Shown here: positions 5,657-6,082 of the stretch, piece by piece
Layout: each line of letters starts with the position of its first letter
Position numbering within the stretch: the stretch's first letter is position 1
Source of the DNA: Caldifarciminota bacterium
GTDB lineage: Bacteria; Hydrothermota; 32-111; QNBC01
Direction: 5' to 3'
Assembly: GCA_023132105.1 (NCBI GenBank)
Contig: JAGLYS010000371.1
Span: 1 to 6,082, forward strand
Length of the DNA: 6,082 nt
Position numbers and translations under genes: made by a program
The notes under the pieces: generated by a model
What the model was told of the DNA's origin: nothing
Databases searched by the model: none
What the model saw: only the letters and a program-made list of their open reading frames with translations

Positions 5657-6082
5657 AGCCCATCTTCTCCAGCATATCTACTAAAATTTCTCTAAATCCT
5701 TCCGACGGATCCTGGGTAATCACCCATCTTGTGGCTATTATTATCTCTTCTTCGCTTGGATTCAATTCCATTAAATCATCAAAATGCCTTCCCGGACCTG
5801 TGTCCACGGCAGCATATAATTTAAAATGAATTTGATCAATTCTATGTATTATATAAATATTCAAATTATCACCATATTCTTTTTTTAATAATCTTTCAAT
5901 AAGCCCTTCTGGGAGATCCAATTTAACTAAATCTGATGGTCCTGAATTCAACCAGATTTCTGGTAATTTCATAACTTCGGCAATTTCTTTTATTATTTCC
6001 TGAAGAAACTTCGGTAAGGGTTTGGCATATTTAATTTCCGTTTTAGTTGATTCTTTGTCTTCAATTATACCTAATATACCTA
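5631..6082 (-). CDS. AbiEii/DUF6036-like nucleotidyltransferase, C-terminal part (5' partial)
   Basis: The frame is open from the window edge to TAG at 5631-5633, giving about 149 residues. The ATG at 5972 is internal, because the 36 codons before it continue a plausible protein (IKYAKPLPKFLQEIIKEIA). The visible part has WLNSGPSDLVKLDLPEG, then RIDQIHFKLYAAVDTGPGRH followed by DDLMEL, then ATRWVITQDPSEGFRE. A Lys in HFKLYA and the Asp pair in HFDDL match the helical C-terminal half of AbiEii-like and DUF6036-like nucleotidyltransferases, where these residues complete the active site. The GS and DxD metal-binding motifs would lie upstream, outside the window, so catalytic competence cannot be judged. 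Some relatives transfer nucleotides to tRNA and act as toxins in toxin-antitoxin or phage-abortive systems. The overlap with the winged-helix gene supports a two-gene module. Confidence 0.72.
   Translation of the reverse strand, partial: GILGIIEDKESTKTEIKYAKPLPKFLQEIIKEIAEVMKLPEIWLNSGPSDLVKLDLPEGLIERLLKKEYGDNLNIYIIHRIDQIHFKLYAAVDTGPGRHFDDLMELNPSEEEIIIATRWVITQDPSEGFREILVDMLEKMGYGKAINKI

Noticed and set aside
5970..5972. ATG at 5972 as the true start of a 113-residue protein
   Set aside because: The frame stays open to the window edge with plausible helical protein, and the visible domain is the C-terminal half of a longer family.

Overview
AT-rich DNA (roughly one third G+C by eye) from a bacterium with an outer membrane: it encodes a TonB-dependent receptor whose barrel ends in phenylalanine. 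Two good sigma-70-like promoters (TTGACA, 17 bp, TATAGT or TACAAT) and an AGGAGGT ribosome binding site argue against a typical Bacteroidota genome. They fit another low-GC Gram-negative lineage, perhaps an FCB-group or candidate phylum, but the species cannot be named from this window.

Layout. 1-320 (+) is the C-terminal end of a ClpB-type disaggregase. It converges on the TonB receptor gene across a perfect 17-bp hairpin at 401-439 that can end transcription from both sides. 448-2376 (-) is a BtuB-like cobalamin receptor gene. Its leader (2423-2579) is a cobalamin riboswitch, preceded by a strong promoter (2591-2619), so vitamin B12 uptake is probably under B12 feedback control. 2620-3232 has no credible gene. 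It is packed with short repeats: a heptamer array, a copy of a dispersed palindrome, a 76-bp MITE-like element with 24-bp inverted ends, a second palindrome, and scattered AATTCGTG motifs.

3233-4412 (-) holds two overlapping small genes for membrane proteins that each carry a four-cysteine zinc ribbon. The first is TM2-like with a C-terminal ribbon. The second has an N-terminal ribbon, one membrane helix and a transglutaminase-like domain whose expected catalytic Cys is Tyr. A promoter with an overlapping palindrome lies at 4421-4452.

4622-6082 (-) holds two genes overlapping by 26 nt: the 3' part of an AbiEii/DUF6036-like nucleotidyltransferase gene that runs off the window, and a winged-helix protein. 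By architecture this looks like a toxin-antitoxin or defence-type pair and is the best candidate for an under-described system here. Its catalytic domain lies outside the window, so the function remains inferred.
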